Part shown: positions 1-7,335 of the stretch, one piece after another
Numbering within the stretch: position 1 is the first letter of the stretch
Layout: each line of letters opens with the position of its first letter
From: Aquiluna sp. KACHI24
GTDB lineage: Bacteria; Actinomycetota; Actinomycetes; Actinomycetales; Microbacteriaceae
Length of the DNA: 64,000 nt
NCBI RefSeq assembly: GCF_025997915.1
Contig: NZ_AP026677.1
Coordinates: 558,001 to 622,000, forward strand
Reading direction: 5' to 3'
The notes under the pieces: generated by a model
Databases searched by the model: none
What the model saw: only the letters and a program-made list of their open reading frames with translations
Told to the model about the DNA's origin: nothing
Position numbers and translations under genes: made by a program

Positions 1-237
1 ATTAAGCGCCACCTCACCATCTTCGAGCGCCTCTTCGTCGACATAGAAGTGTGTTTCAAACCTGGTCATATCTTCACTGTTGGCAATGGTGAGTACAGCC
101 TTTTTGATGGCACCCTCGCTCACCTGGAAATAGCGCGCGAGCTCCACAACATCATGTGGACCCTCTCGCAGTACCAGCCCCACGATTGAGAGTGCGAGGT
201 TGAACTGTTCTTCGGCTCCGAGTTCTTGCTTAGGCAT
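1..237 (-). CDS. pafC: WYL-domain regulator PafC, N-terminal part (cut by window edge)
   Basis: The start codon (ATG at 237) is present, and the frame stays open to position 1, giving 79 residues that begin MPKQELGAEEQFNLAL. The visible part resembles the N-terminal winged-helix region of PafC. It starts inside the last codons of pafB with an 8-base overlap (ATGCCTAA), so the two are translationally coupled. In mycobacteria PafB and PafC act together as a transcription activator of the RecA-independent DNA-damage response. The name rests on this coupling and on the pafB neighbour; the WYL domain lies outside the window. Confidence 0.8.
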   Translation of the reverse strand, partial: MPKQELGAEEQFNLALSIVGLVLREGPHDVVELARYFQVSEGAIKKAVLTIANSEDMTRFETHFYVDEEALEDGEVALN

Positions 238-1162
238 GGCTCTCAATCACCGCCTGTAACTGCTTGGTCACATATTCAGATAACGACTTGGGTTCCAGGA
301 TCTTCACATCCATGCCCAAATCGATCAGCTCTTCTGCAAACAACTCTTGGTCCATGTATGCGACCTGCACTCTGTCACCGCCAAAGTGATACCAGGCCTC
401 GGACCCTGGACGCAGCTCAAGAGTCGCCTGCTGAGATTGAATATGTGCTTCTAGAGATAACTCCGCAGCCTCGATATCCACGGCATCAAAGCGCTCGGCA
501 GCAAGTTCGCTAAGCGCAGCCTTCGAAACCATTCTGCGAAGCAGGTAGTTTTTCAACTCTCCGCTGTCGCTCGCCAACAAAAGCCACTGCCCTGCCTTGA
601 AACGCAATCTCACCGGGCTCAAGTGCTTTAGTTCCGGGGTTGATTCGGGCTTTTGATACTGAACCTCGATCTGAACACCGCGGTCGATTGCCTCGGCAAT
701 TGGTGTGAAGTTCGGGTCCTTTGCAAACAATCTTGGTGAGACCACCTGCAGGCTCTGCTGTTCGAATGCTGCCCCGAATGCTCGCATTCGGGTCAGTGCC
801 GATTGGGCCACTTGACCAAGACTCTGGTGGTTCCAAGCCTTAGCAGCCAGCTCCAACAGCTGCATGTGTCGTTCATTCAGAGTGAAGTCCTTGGGCCAGT
901 CAAAAGCCTGCTTTGTTAGCCGATATCGAGTTGCTTCGGGATCATCAGATCCTTCACCATCGATTACCTCGAGCTGAATACCCATGGCGCGCAACAAGTC
1001 TTTATCCCGCTCGAACATTCGATCGCGAGCTTCCTGAGTTTTGTTTTCCGCGTAGCCAGAGACGCTCTCTAACAGCTGTCGCTTACTAACCCCATAGCTC
1101 TGGGCGGCAACCAAACAGCAGGTAAGGGTAAACAGGCGCTCCGCTGGAGTCTGTTTACCCAT
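230..1162 (-). CDS. pafB: WYL-domain transcriptional regulator PafB
   Basis: 310 residues. The N-terminus has the helix-turn-helix layout of PafB, with the typical ARDRMFERDKDLLRAMGI stretch near residues 45-62. The middle to C-terminal half carries a WYL-type domain (GQWLLLASD around residue 190), followed by a WCX-like C-terminal extension. With PafC it is known to sense DNA damage, probably through a ligand bound by the WYL domain, and to switch on repair genes. It lies 6 bases downstream of the FKBP lipoprotein gene and overlaps pafC. The operon position is the one held in relatives next to the Pup-proteasome genes, but those genes are not here. Confidence 0.88.
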   Translation of the reverse strand: MGKQTPAERLFTLTCCLVAAQSYGVSKRQLLESVSGYAENKTQEARDRMFERDKDLLRAMGIQLEVIDGEGSDDPEATRYRLTKQAFDWPKDFTLNERHMQLLELAAKAWNHQSLGQVAQSALTRMRAFGAAFEQQSLQVVSPRLFAKDPNFTPIAEAIDRGVQIEVQYQKPESTPELKHLSPVRLRFKAGQWLLLASDSGELKNYLLRRMVSKAALSELAAERFDAVDIEAAELSLEAHIQSQQATLELRPGSEAWYHFGGDRVQVAYMDQELFAEELIDLGMDVKILEPKSLSEYVTKQLQAVIESHA

Positions 1163-1168
1163 CTCTGG

Positions 1169-2137
1169 CTATTCCTTACCTAGAACATCTACTACGAATA
1201 CCAGGGTTGACCCTGCCGGAATTGCTCCCTGTGCATTGTCACCATAGCCGAGCTCCGGTGGGATCACAGCTACCACCTGTGAGCCAACCTTTACACCCTC
1301 GAGAGCCTGAACGAATCCCTCAATCAGGCCTTCGGAGTTCACCTGGAAGGACGCAGGCGCACCGCGCTCCCAGGAGCTATCAAACTGAGTGCCATCCCAG
1401 GTCCAACCTGAGTAGTGAACCACTACGGTGTCACCAATCGCGATCTCCTCGCCCTTGCCCTCAATCAGAACGGACCGCTTGAACTCTGCTGGAGCGTCAG
1501 TGGCTGGAAGTTGGATGCCAGGCTGGCCCGATGGCGCAAGGATCACAGCTGGCAAGCCAGCCTCCGGCGCCTTGGAATCACCGTTGGCCTTTGGTAGGTA
1601 GGCATCGACGACATCAAAAACGAACAAAATTGCATCCTCGGCACCGATACCCAGCGACTCAACACCGGCACCGTCGTGGGCATTGGTTGCATCAAGCAGT
1701 ACTCCAACTCTGGAGCCAACCTTCACGCCGGTTAGTGCCTTGCAGAAATCAGGCTTGGAGTCTGCAATTAGGTCCTGAATGATGTAGTCCTCAGTGCCAA
1801 ACTCACTTCCCTGGAATTGCTCACCGGTGGACGCATTGAAACCCGTGAAGTGCAGAGCAACTCGCTGAGATCCAACCAGTGCGCCGCCGTCACCTTCAAT
1901 GAATACCTTGGTCTCAATGCCCGATCCAACCAGCGGGGTTGGGAAGTCAATGGTTGGCTCACTGCCAAACTCTCCCTCCACACTTACCTGCTCGATCGCA
2001 TCTCCACCAGAGAATGCCTCACAGCTTGCCTCTAGCCCTTGGCTTAGCAGGGCGTAGCCGGTTAGCGGAGCGGACTCAGTCGCTGCACAGCCTGACAGGA
2101 GAAGTGCTGGAACTAGCAGCGCAACCAATTTCTTCAT
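1169..2137 (-). CDS. Tandem-FKBP peptidyl-prolyl isomerase lipoprotein
   Basis: 322 residues with a lipoprotein signal peptide: a KK N-terminus, a hydrophobic core and lipobox LSGC with Cys17 as the predicted lipidation site. The C-terminal domain (about residues 225-322) is a full FKBP fold with the motifs VVVHYSGWTWDGTQFDSS, GLIEGFVQALEGVKVG and PPELGYG. The first repeat (about 60-180) is FKBP-like but lacks several of these residues and is probably inactive or substrate-holding. It should act as a proline isomerase or chaperone on the outer face of the cytoplasmic membrane. Lgt, encoded at 59768-60664, would lipidate it. Only 18 bases separate it from trmI upstream. Confidence 0.88.
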   Translation of the reverse strand: MKKLVALLVPALLLSGCAATESAPLTGYALLSQGLEASCEAFSGGDAIEQVSVEGEFGSEPTIDFPTPLVGSGIETKVFIEGDGGALVGSQRVALHFTGFNASTGEQFQGSEFGTEDYIIQDLIADSKPDFCKALTGVKVGSRVGVLLDATNAHDGAGVESLGIGAEDAILFVFDVVDAYLPKANGDSKAPEAGLPAVILAPSGQPGIQLPATDAPAEFKRSVLIEGKGEEIAIGDTVVVHYSGWTWDGTQFDSSWERGAPASFQVNSEGLIEGFVQALEGVKVGSQVVAVIPPELGYGDNAQGAIPAGSTLVFVVDVLGKE

Positions 2138-2155
2138 TTAGCTTCTTTCGTTTCT

Positions 2156-3121
2156 CTAATTCTCTCGCTCGTCAAACTCTTGAGTGACCTTGCGAACAGT
2201 TTTTCTTAGCTTTTTCTCACTAATGGGCCGTTGTCCAATAGCTCCCGGTAGCCAGATGTCCATGTCCTCCTGGGAGAAGTCTGACTTCGAGGCGCGGCGC
2301 TGCTTGAACTCAGGGAGAACGGCACCAGGTGCCAATCTTCTAGCGGCTAACAAGAATCCGGTGTGAGCAATCATTCGGTGATCCGGTCTAACCGCTAGAC
2401 CCTCAACGTGCCAGCCGCGAACCATCGACTCCCAGGCATTTGGCGTTGTGAATCCGCCGTGGTCCTTGATTGCCTCAACTGTCCTTGAAAGCTGAGTGAC
2501 GGTTGCAACATAGACAATCACCAGGCCACCTGGTCGAAGCGCGTTTGCCACCGCCTCAACACAATCCCAGGGAGCAAGCATGTCAAGGACAGCTCGGTCT
2601 GCGCTTGCATCTGCAACCGCTCCAGGAAGAGCCGTTTGCAACTCCCCCAGGATCACGCTCCAGTTCTGAGGTTTGTAGCCGAGCTGGTTTGCAACGTTCG
2701 CCTGAGCAATCTGAGCAAACTCATCGCGCTTTTCAAAAGAGAAGAGTTTGCCCTCTGGACCGATCGCCCTTATTAGGTAGGAGGATAAAGCGCCAGAGCC
2801 AACACCAGCCTCAATAACAGTTGCGCCCGGATAGATGTCTCCCTCAACCACAATCTGCCCGGCATCTTTGGGGTAGACAATCGCTGCACCACGCGGCATG
2901 GAAAGCACGTAGTCGGTGAGTAGTGGCTTGAGGGCCAGATACTCAATACCGTTTTGGTTGGCGATGATGCTGCCCTCGGGCTGACCGATGACGTCATCGT
3001 GCATCAGATCACCCTTGTGGGTGCCAAAGCGTCCGCCGGGCACCAAAGTGACGGTGTTTAGTCTGCCCTTTGGACCGGTCAGTTGAACCTTGTCCCCCGG
3101 CTTGAAGATGTGATTCATCAT
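2156..3121 (-). CDS. trmI: tRNA (adenine-N1)-methyltransferase TrmI
   Basis: 321 residues. The N-terminal domain (about 1-75) and the SAM-binding motif VIEAGVGSGALS around residue 103 match the TrmI family, which makes m1A58 in the T-loop of tRNAs as a tetramer. The NPPxY-like motif of N6-methylases is absent, as expected. ATG at 3121 overlaps the stop of the upstream HAD gene (ATGA); a second ATG follows directly at 3118. In M. tuberculosis the homologue (Rv2118c) sits beside the proteasome ATPase gene; here the next gene is the FKBP lipoprotein. Confidence 0.92.
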   Translation of the reverse strand: MMNHIFKPGDKVQLTGPKGRLNTVTLVPGGRFGTHKGDLMHDDVIGQPEGSIIANQNGIEYLALKPLLTDYVLSMPRGAAIVYPKDAGQIVVEGDIYPGATVIEAGVGSGALSSYLIRAIGPEGKLFSFEKRDEFAQIAQANVANQLGYKPQNWSVILGELQTALPGAVADASADRAVLDMLAPWDCVEAVANALRPGGLVIVYVATVTQLSRTVEAIKDHGGFTTPNAWESMVRGWHVEGLAVRPDHRMIAHTGFLLAARRLAPGAVLPEFKQRRASKSDFSQEDMDIWLPGAIGQRPISEKKLRKTVRKVTQEFDEREN

Positions 3122-3774
3122 CTCAGCTCCCTAAGGGTTTGAAGATCCAGATCGGTGAGAGAGTCAAAGAGAATGCGCCCTGGGGCCTGCGGAATTGAAA
3201 CGATGTTTGGAATCCCAACCGCAACGCAACCGGCCGCTTCGGCGCTCGCTAGACCAGTTCTTGAATCCTCAAAAGCGATGCACTGTGTGGGATCAACCCC
3301 GAGCAGTTCAGCCGCTTTTAGATATGGTTCTGGATCTGGCTTTCCCCGGACAACATCGTCTCCCGCGACCACCACGTCGAATGCTTGAAAGGGAATCTGA
3401 TCTGCAACCGCTAGAGCCATTCGTCGCATCGACATTGTGACTAAAGCGGTTGGAATACCTGCTTGTTTGATTGCCATCAGTAGCTCTAGTGCCCCAGGAC
3501 GCCAAGGCAGCTGGCTCTTGAGGTGAGAAACTACGTCATCGGTTAACCTGTCTATGACCTCTTGGATTGATAGGTCCTTGATCGAGAGGCGCTCTTTGAT
3601 GATGGCGGAGGAGTCGTAGAGTGATTTGCCGATCAGCTCATGGCCATGAGCTTCTGTCCACACAGTTCCGTAGTCGGCGGCTAGGCGTGACTCGCTGAGA
3701 AGCCAAAATGGCTCGCTGTCAATGAGTGTGCCGTCCATGTCCCATAAGACGGCGGCTGGAAAGCTGTTTGGCAT
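3118..3774 (-). CDS. HAD-superfamily hydrolase (phosphatase/mutase-like)
   Basis: 218 residues. HAD motif I is DMDGTLIDSE at residues 12-21, with the nucleophile Asp12 and acid/base Asp14. Motif II is VTMSMRRM near 113. The acidic motif IV is AFEDSRTG near 168. A helical cap of about 70 residues follows motif I, as in the beta-phosphoglucomutase-like subgroup. The exact substrate cannot be read from sequence. The gene leads the trmI operon, and the pair overlap by four bases. It diverges from the PAC2 gene across about 47 bases that must hold both promoters. Confidence 0.85.
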   Translation of the reverse strand: MPNSFPAAVLWDMDGTLIDSEPFWLLSESRLAADYGTVWTEAHGHELIGKSLYDSSAIIKERLSIKDLSIQEVIDRLTDDVVSHLKSQLPWRPGALELLMAIKQAGIPTALVTMSMRRMALAVADQIPFQAFDVVVAGDDVVRGKPDPEPYLKAAELLGVDPTQCIAFEDSRTGLASAEAAGCVAVGIPNIVSIPQAPGRILFDSLTDLDLQTLRELR

Positions 3775-3821
3775 CCTGAGAAGTCTAGTTACTAAGTGCT
3801 TTAGAGTTTGTAGGTAAAGAA

Positions 3822-4685
3822 GTGGAGAGCATGCTAACCGGACGAATCTTGCTGGTCGCCTTCGAGGGCTGGAACGATGCTACCGAGGCCGCTTCGGGTG
3901 CACTGAAGGCGATAGCTGAGCAAATTGGTGCTCAAACCCTAGAGGCCGTGGATCCAGAGGACTACTTTGATTTCCAGTTCTCGCGCCCAATAATCGAGTT
4001 TGATGGCGAAGGAAATCGTGTCCTATCTTGGCCAGGCTGTGAACTATTGCAGGCGAGCCCAGAACAGATCGCCGAGCGCCCCGAACTTGATCGCCTCTAC
4101 CTACTTCTTGGAACCGAACCATCTCGTCGCTGGCTGAGCTTTGCGGCTGAAATTTTGGAAATGGTCCAGGACCGCGAGATTGATGCGGTTGTGATGCTCG
4201 GGGCGATGCTGGCCGATGTCCCTCACACCCGACCGATGCAGGTTTTCAAATCCTCTATGAACCAGCAGCTCATGGAGCGCTATGGCATAGAGCCTTCGAC
4301 ATACCAGGGTCCAGTCGGCATTCTCACGGTTTTAGGTCAGGCCTTTGAGGCCGAAGGGATCCCAGTTCTCTCGCTCTGGGGCTCCGTCCCTCACTACGTT
4401 CACAACACCACTAACCCAAAGGCTGCAATCGGCTTTTTGAGTGAAATTCTCGAACTCACAGGATTTAGTTTTGATAGCTCCGCACTGGCTGAACAGGCCT
4501 TTGAGTGGGAGCGCGGCGTGGACGATATGACCGCATCTGATGAGGAGATGCTCTCCTATGTCTCGCAGCTGGAGAAGGCTCGTGATGCCTGGGACTCAGA
4601 GCAGGTCTCAGGAGAAGCCTTGGCAAGAGAGTTCGAGCGGTATCTAAACGATCGTCCCGACTCTCAGGATCGCCCTAAGTCCTAG
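3822..4685 (+). CDS. PAC2 family protein
   Basis: 287 residues from a GTG start, with an AGGTAAAG-like ribosome site 6-8 bases upstream. ATG at 3831 is the alternative start. The protein carries the PAC2 fold shared with the yeast proteasome assembly chaperone 2 and archaeal relatives: LVAFEGWNDATEAASGA near the N-terminus, LLGTEPSRRW near residue 95 and SLWGSVPHYV near 185. The acidic C-terminal tail is typical of actinobacterial members. The biochemical role in bacteria is unknown. In actinobacteria it is a frequent neighbour of trmI and the Pup-proteasome region. It converges on uppP with a 4-base overlap of the stop codons. Confidence 0.8.
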   Translation: MESMLTGRILLVAFEGWNDATEAASGALKAIAEQIGAQTLEAVDPEDYFDFQFSRPIIEFDGEGNRVLSWPGCELLQASPEQIAERPELDRLYLLLGTEPSRRWLSFAAEILEMVQDREIDAVVMLGAMLADVPHTRPMQVFKSSMNQQLMERYGIEPSTYQGPVGILTVLGQAFEAEGIPVLSLWGSVPHYVHNTTNPKAAIGFLSEILELTGFSFDSSALAEQAFEWERGVDDMTASDEEMLSYVSQLEKARDAWDSEQVSGEALAREFERYLNDRPDSQDRPKS

Positions 4686-5509
4686 ATCGCCCCGAGCGAC
4701 AATCCCACTAGCAACAGCGTGCCGACGGTGACTCGCCAGATCACAAAGGGTAGAAACGAACCTCGCTCCAAGTACTTCAAAAGCCAAGCGATGACAAGGT
4801 AGCCAACAATTCCGCTCACCAAGGTCGCCACCGCGGTGCCAAAGATCAGATCAGTTGGCAGGTCCTGATAGCTCTTGAGAAATTGATAGGCTCCCGAGGC
4901 TAAGACTGCCGGTATTGCCAAGAGAAAGCTGTATTTAGCCGCAGCTGCCCGAGTAAAGCCCATCAAGCGCCCAACCGTGATGGTGCCTCCGGAGCGTGAA
5001 ACGCCCGGGATCAGGGCAAGTGCCTGACCAAGTCCGAAGATAAGTCCCGACTTGAAATTTAGGTCAGTCAGCTCTTTGGTTTTAGATCCGAAGTGATCAG
5101 CGATACCAAGTGCCAGACCAAAGACAATCAGAGCTACACCGATAACCCAAAGTTGCCTGACATCTGATTCAACTTGGTCTTGAAACGCCAAGCCCAGCGC
5201 CACAACTGGGAGCGAACCCAAAATTACGAGCCATCCGAGCTTGGACTCTTGAGGCTGCGTGGAAAAAGGTCGAAGTGCATTCTTGAACCACGAGGAGAGA
5301 ATTTCCAAAATGGTCTTGGCGAAGTAAATCAGCACTGCCACTTCTGTACCGATTTGAATAGTCGCGATAAACGCTGTGAGTTGTGGCTTAGTGAGGCTTG
5401 TAATGCCCATTAGCTCCTGGGCAATCTGCACGTGGGCAGAGGAGGAGATCGGTAAAAACTCAGTTAGTCCCTGGATTAGTCCAAGTACTAGCGCTTCAAA
5501 TAAATTCAT
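4682..5509 (-). CDS. uppP: Undecaprenyl-diphosphate phosphatase UppP (BacA)
   Basis: 275 residues with about eight hydrophobic segments. The two family signatures are present: GLTEFLPISSSAH near residues 14-26, holding the catalytic Glu, and GVSRSGGT near 168, holding the essential Arg. The enzyme recycles undecaprenyl diphosphate to the monophosphate lipid carrier for peptidoglycan and other wall polymers. Its loss or gain alters bacitracin sensitivity in known species. It starts inside the stop codon of the small upstream gene (ATGA), so the two are coupled. Confidence 0.96.
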   Translation of the reverse strand: MNLFEALVLGLIQGLTEFLPISSSAHVQIAQELMGITSLTKPQLTAFIATIQIGTEVAVLIYFAKTILEILSSWFKNALRPFSTQPQESKLGWLVILGSLPVVALGLAFQDQVESDVRQLWVIGVALIVFGLALGIADHFGSKTKELTDLNFKSGLIFGLGQALALIPGVSRSGGTITVGRLMGFTRAAAAKYSFLLAIPAVLASGAYQFLKSYQDLPTDLIFGTAVATLVSGIVGYLVIAWLLKYLERGSFLPFVIWRVTVGTLLLVGLSLGAI

Positions 5510-5712
5510 TCATCCTCGGCCAGAGCAATTGGCAAATACTCATCATGAGCCGAAGCGAGAGCTTCCTCGTAGCTCAGAAAGGCATCTTCGACCATTTCAT
5601 AGGCGCGCTCGAGATTCTCATCAACACCCGATCGCTTCTGGCGGCAGGCATCAAGGTGAAACTCTAGGGCTGCAACTAGTTTCTGCAGGGCCAGCTCTGG
5701 GTCAGTGTTCAT
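5506..5712 (-). CDS. Small acidic helical protein of unknown function
   Basis: 68 residues, strongly acidic at the C-terminus (ends IALAEDE), no Cys and no membrane segment. It is probably two or three helices (LQKLVAALEFHLDACRQKR, then EDAFLSYEEALASAHDEYLP). It resembles short actinobacterial proteins of similar length that have no assigned role. It is coupled to uppP by an ATGA overlap. That suggests co-expression but not a shared reaction. The Glu/Asp-rich frame is continuous and coding-like, so I treat it as a real gene. Confidence 0.7.
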   Translation of the reverse strand: MNTDPELALQKLVAALEFHLDACRQKRSGVDENLERAYEMVEDAFLSYEEALASAHDEYLPIALAEDE

Positions 5713-5817
5713 GGCTTTAGGCTACTCAACTATCAACTTGGGACCAAGCACCTAAGGTGGTTTTGAGACGTGGGTTCGTGATAGATTGTTGCGGCTCAGA
5801 TGATTTGAGCATCACCT

Positions 5818-5903
5818 GTCCGGGTGGCGGAATGGCAGACGCGCTAGCTTGAGGTGCTAGTCTCCGTTAGGAGGTAGGGGTTCAAGTCCCCTTTCGGACA
5901 CCA
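5818..5903 (+). tRNA. tRNA-Leu (anticodon GAG)
   Basis: An 86-base cloverleaf. The acceptor stem is GTCCGGG/TTCGGAC with two G-T pairs, the anticodon stem is CTAGC/GCTAG, and the seven-base loop TTGAGGT gives anticodon GAG. A long variable arm (class II, as for Leu) and the T-arm GGGGTTCAAGTCCCC are present. The 3' CCA is encoded. It reads CTC/CTT codons. The Sir2 gene starts only 21 bases downstream. Confidence 0.95.
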
Positions 5904-5924
5904 AGTGTTTATTACACTTCACTA

Positions 5925-6755
5925 ATGCCCCATAATTTCCCCTCTGCACTTGCGTTTGGTCTTGACCACGCTCGTGGTCTGATCTCTGGGAAAGACACCT
6001 TGCTACTGACCGGTGCCGGCATCTCAACAGACAGTGGAATTCCAGATTATCGAGGGGCTGGGAGGGTCCAGAAGCACCCGCTAACCTTCGACCAGTTCAT
6101 GGGATCCCCCGCTCATCAAGCGCGCTATTGGGCCAGAAGTTACGTCGGGTGGAATCGCATCGTTTCTGCAGAACCCAACCGGGGTCACATTGCGCTGGCC
6201 AAGGCCGAGCAGGCTGGAAAGATTTTTCAGATAATCACCCAGAACGTCGACGGACTGCATCAAAAAGCTGGAGCAAGCAAGGTCTTGGAGCTCCATGGCA
6301 GACTCGACACGGTGGTCTGTACCCAGTGTGGCGACTTGGTAAATCGCTCTGAACTGGACTTGAGAATTGCACAACTGAACCCAAATTTCGTCCAGGATCC
6401 GAATGCTCAAGCCTCCCCCGATGGCGATGCTGAAATTGAAGTGGATGAAGGTTTTCAAGTCCCCAGCTGCGGAGTCTGCGGCGGTAGCTATAAGCCAGAT
6501 GTGGTGTTCTTTGGTGAGCAAATTCCCAGGCACCGCGTTGCCCAAGCTGAGGCGGCAGTGGAGGCTGCTGGTGCCCTGGTGGTTGCTGGCAGCTCTTTGA
6601 GCGTGAATTCGGGCCTGAGACTGGTAAAGCGCGCGAAAGAGCGTTTTATCCCCGTTGTCATAGTCAACCTTGGTGAAACCAAGGCTGATTCTTTGGCCGA
6701 TGTTCGACTAAATGTCTCAACCTCATTAGCCCTACCGGAGTTATTCAATGTCTAG
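5925..6755 (+). CDS. Sir2 family NAD-dependent protein deacylase
   Basis: 276 residues. NAD-binding motifs are GAGISTDSGIPDYRG (about 30-44) and TQNVDGLH (about 106-113). The catalytic His is in ELHG near 123. Two zinc Cys pairs are present, CTQC near 132 and CGVC near 184, with a longer insert between them than usual. GSS is near 219. The GIPDYRG form fits class II (SIRT4-like) sirtuins, which remove lysine acyl groups at the cost of NAD. No clear ribosome site precedes the ATG. The 21-base gap after tRNA-Leu lacks a strong terminator, so part of its mRNA may come from the tRNA promoter. It overlaps the next gene by 8 bases. Confidence 0.9.
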   Translation: MPHNFPSALAFGLDHARGLISGKDTLLLTGAGISTDSGIPDYRGAGRVQKHPLTFDQFMGSPAHQARYWARSYVGWNRIVSAEPNRGHIALAKAEQAGKIFQIITQNVDGLHQKAGASKVLELHGRLDTVVCTQCGDLVNRSELDLRIAQLNPNFVQDPNAQASPDGDAEIEVDEGFQVPSCGVCGGSYKPDVVFFGEQIPRHRVAQAEAAVEAAGALVVAGSSLSVNSGLRLVKRAKERFIPVVIVNLGETKADSLADVRLNVSTSLALPELFNV

Positions 6756-7335
6756 AACCGAACTTGGGCTGCTGCGCCATGGTCAAACCGATTGGAACAT
6801 CAACCTAAGACTGCAGGGAACCGCTGACATACCCATGAATGATGTGGGTATCGCTCAGATTCAATCGGCTTCCACCGAGCTGGCCAAAGACAGCTGGGAT
6901 CTCATTCTTTCCTCACCGCTTGGCAGAGCGCGGCACTCCGCTGAAATTGTGGCATCAGAGCTGGGTATCTCTGATATTGAGATAGAGCCGCTACTTCTAG
7001 AGCGCAGCTTCGGAATTGGTGAAGGTCTTGAATACTCGCAGTGGCACGAGCAATTTGGCGGTTTGGACGAAATACCGGGTGCCGAGTCGGCCGCCCAGGT
7101 GATTGCCAGGGCAAATCGACTTCTGACCCACGTTGCAGAGAATTTCGCAGGCAAGAGAGTTCTCGCTGTCTCGCACGGGGCTCTAATCAGATTCGTGCTC
7201 TCCGAAGTAAGCGCAGGAGCTATCCCACCAAAGGGTGAGAGATTGCAAAACGCTTCGCTGCACAGACTTCGTTACGAGGGTGCTTGGGAGCTAGAAGCCT
7301 GGGCCCCGAACCCTTTGGGTTCAGAGGCTTTTTAG
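6748..7335 (+). CDS. Histidine phosphatase family protein (phosphoglycerate mutase-like)
   Basis: 195 residues. The RHG signature LLRHGQTDWN at residues 8-17 carries the phospho-accepting His. The second catalytic His is in VSHGALIRF near 142. The size and the lack of the inserts found in 2,3-bisphosphoglycerate-dependent mutases point to a small-molecule phosphatase of the CobC/PhoE type rather than the glycolytic enzyme. The start ATG lies inside the end of the Sir2 gene (ATGTCTAG), so the two are coupled. The substrate is not readable. Confidence 0.85.
   Translation: MSRTELGLLRHGQTDWNINLRLQGTADIPMNDVGIAQIQSASTELAKDSWDLILSSPLGRARHSAEIVASELGISDIEIEPLLLERSFGIGEGLEYSQWHEQFGGLDEIPGAESAAQVIARANRLLTHVAENFAGKRVLAVSHGALIRFVLSEVSAGAIPPKGERLQNASLHRLRYEGAWELEAWAPNPLGSEAF
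7295..7333 (+). terminator. Possible terminator overlapping the end of the histidine phosphatase gene
   Basis: An outer stem AAGCCT/AGGCTT encloses an inner hairpin GAACCC-TTT-GGGTTC and runs into a short T run (GGCTTTTTAG). It lies inside the last codons of the phosphatase gene and across the end of the convergent glycosyltransferase gene. The T run serves the plus strand only. It is moderate evidence for intrinsic termination. Confidence 0.45.

Noticed and set aside
6081-6545. Minus-strand open frame of 154 residues opposite Sir2
   Set aside because: Covers the conserved Sir2 core in antisense; no ribosome site or domain.
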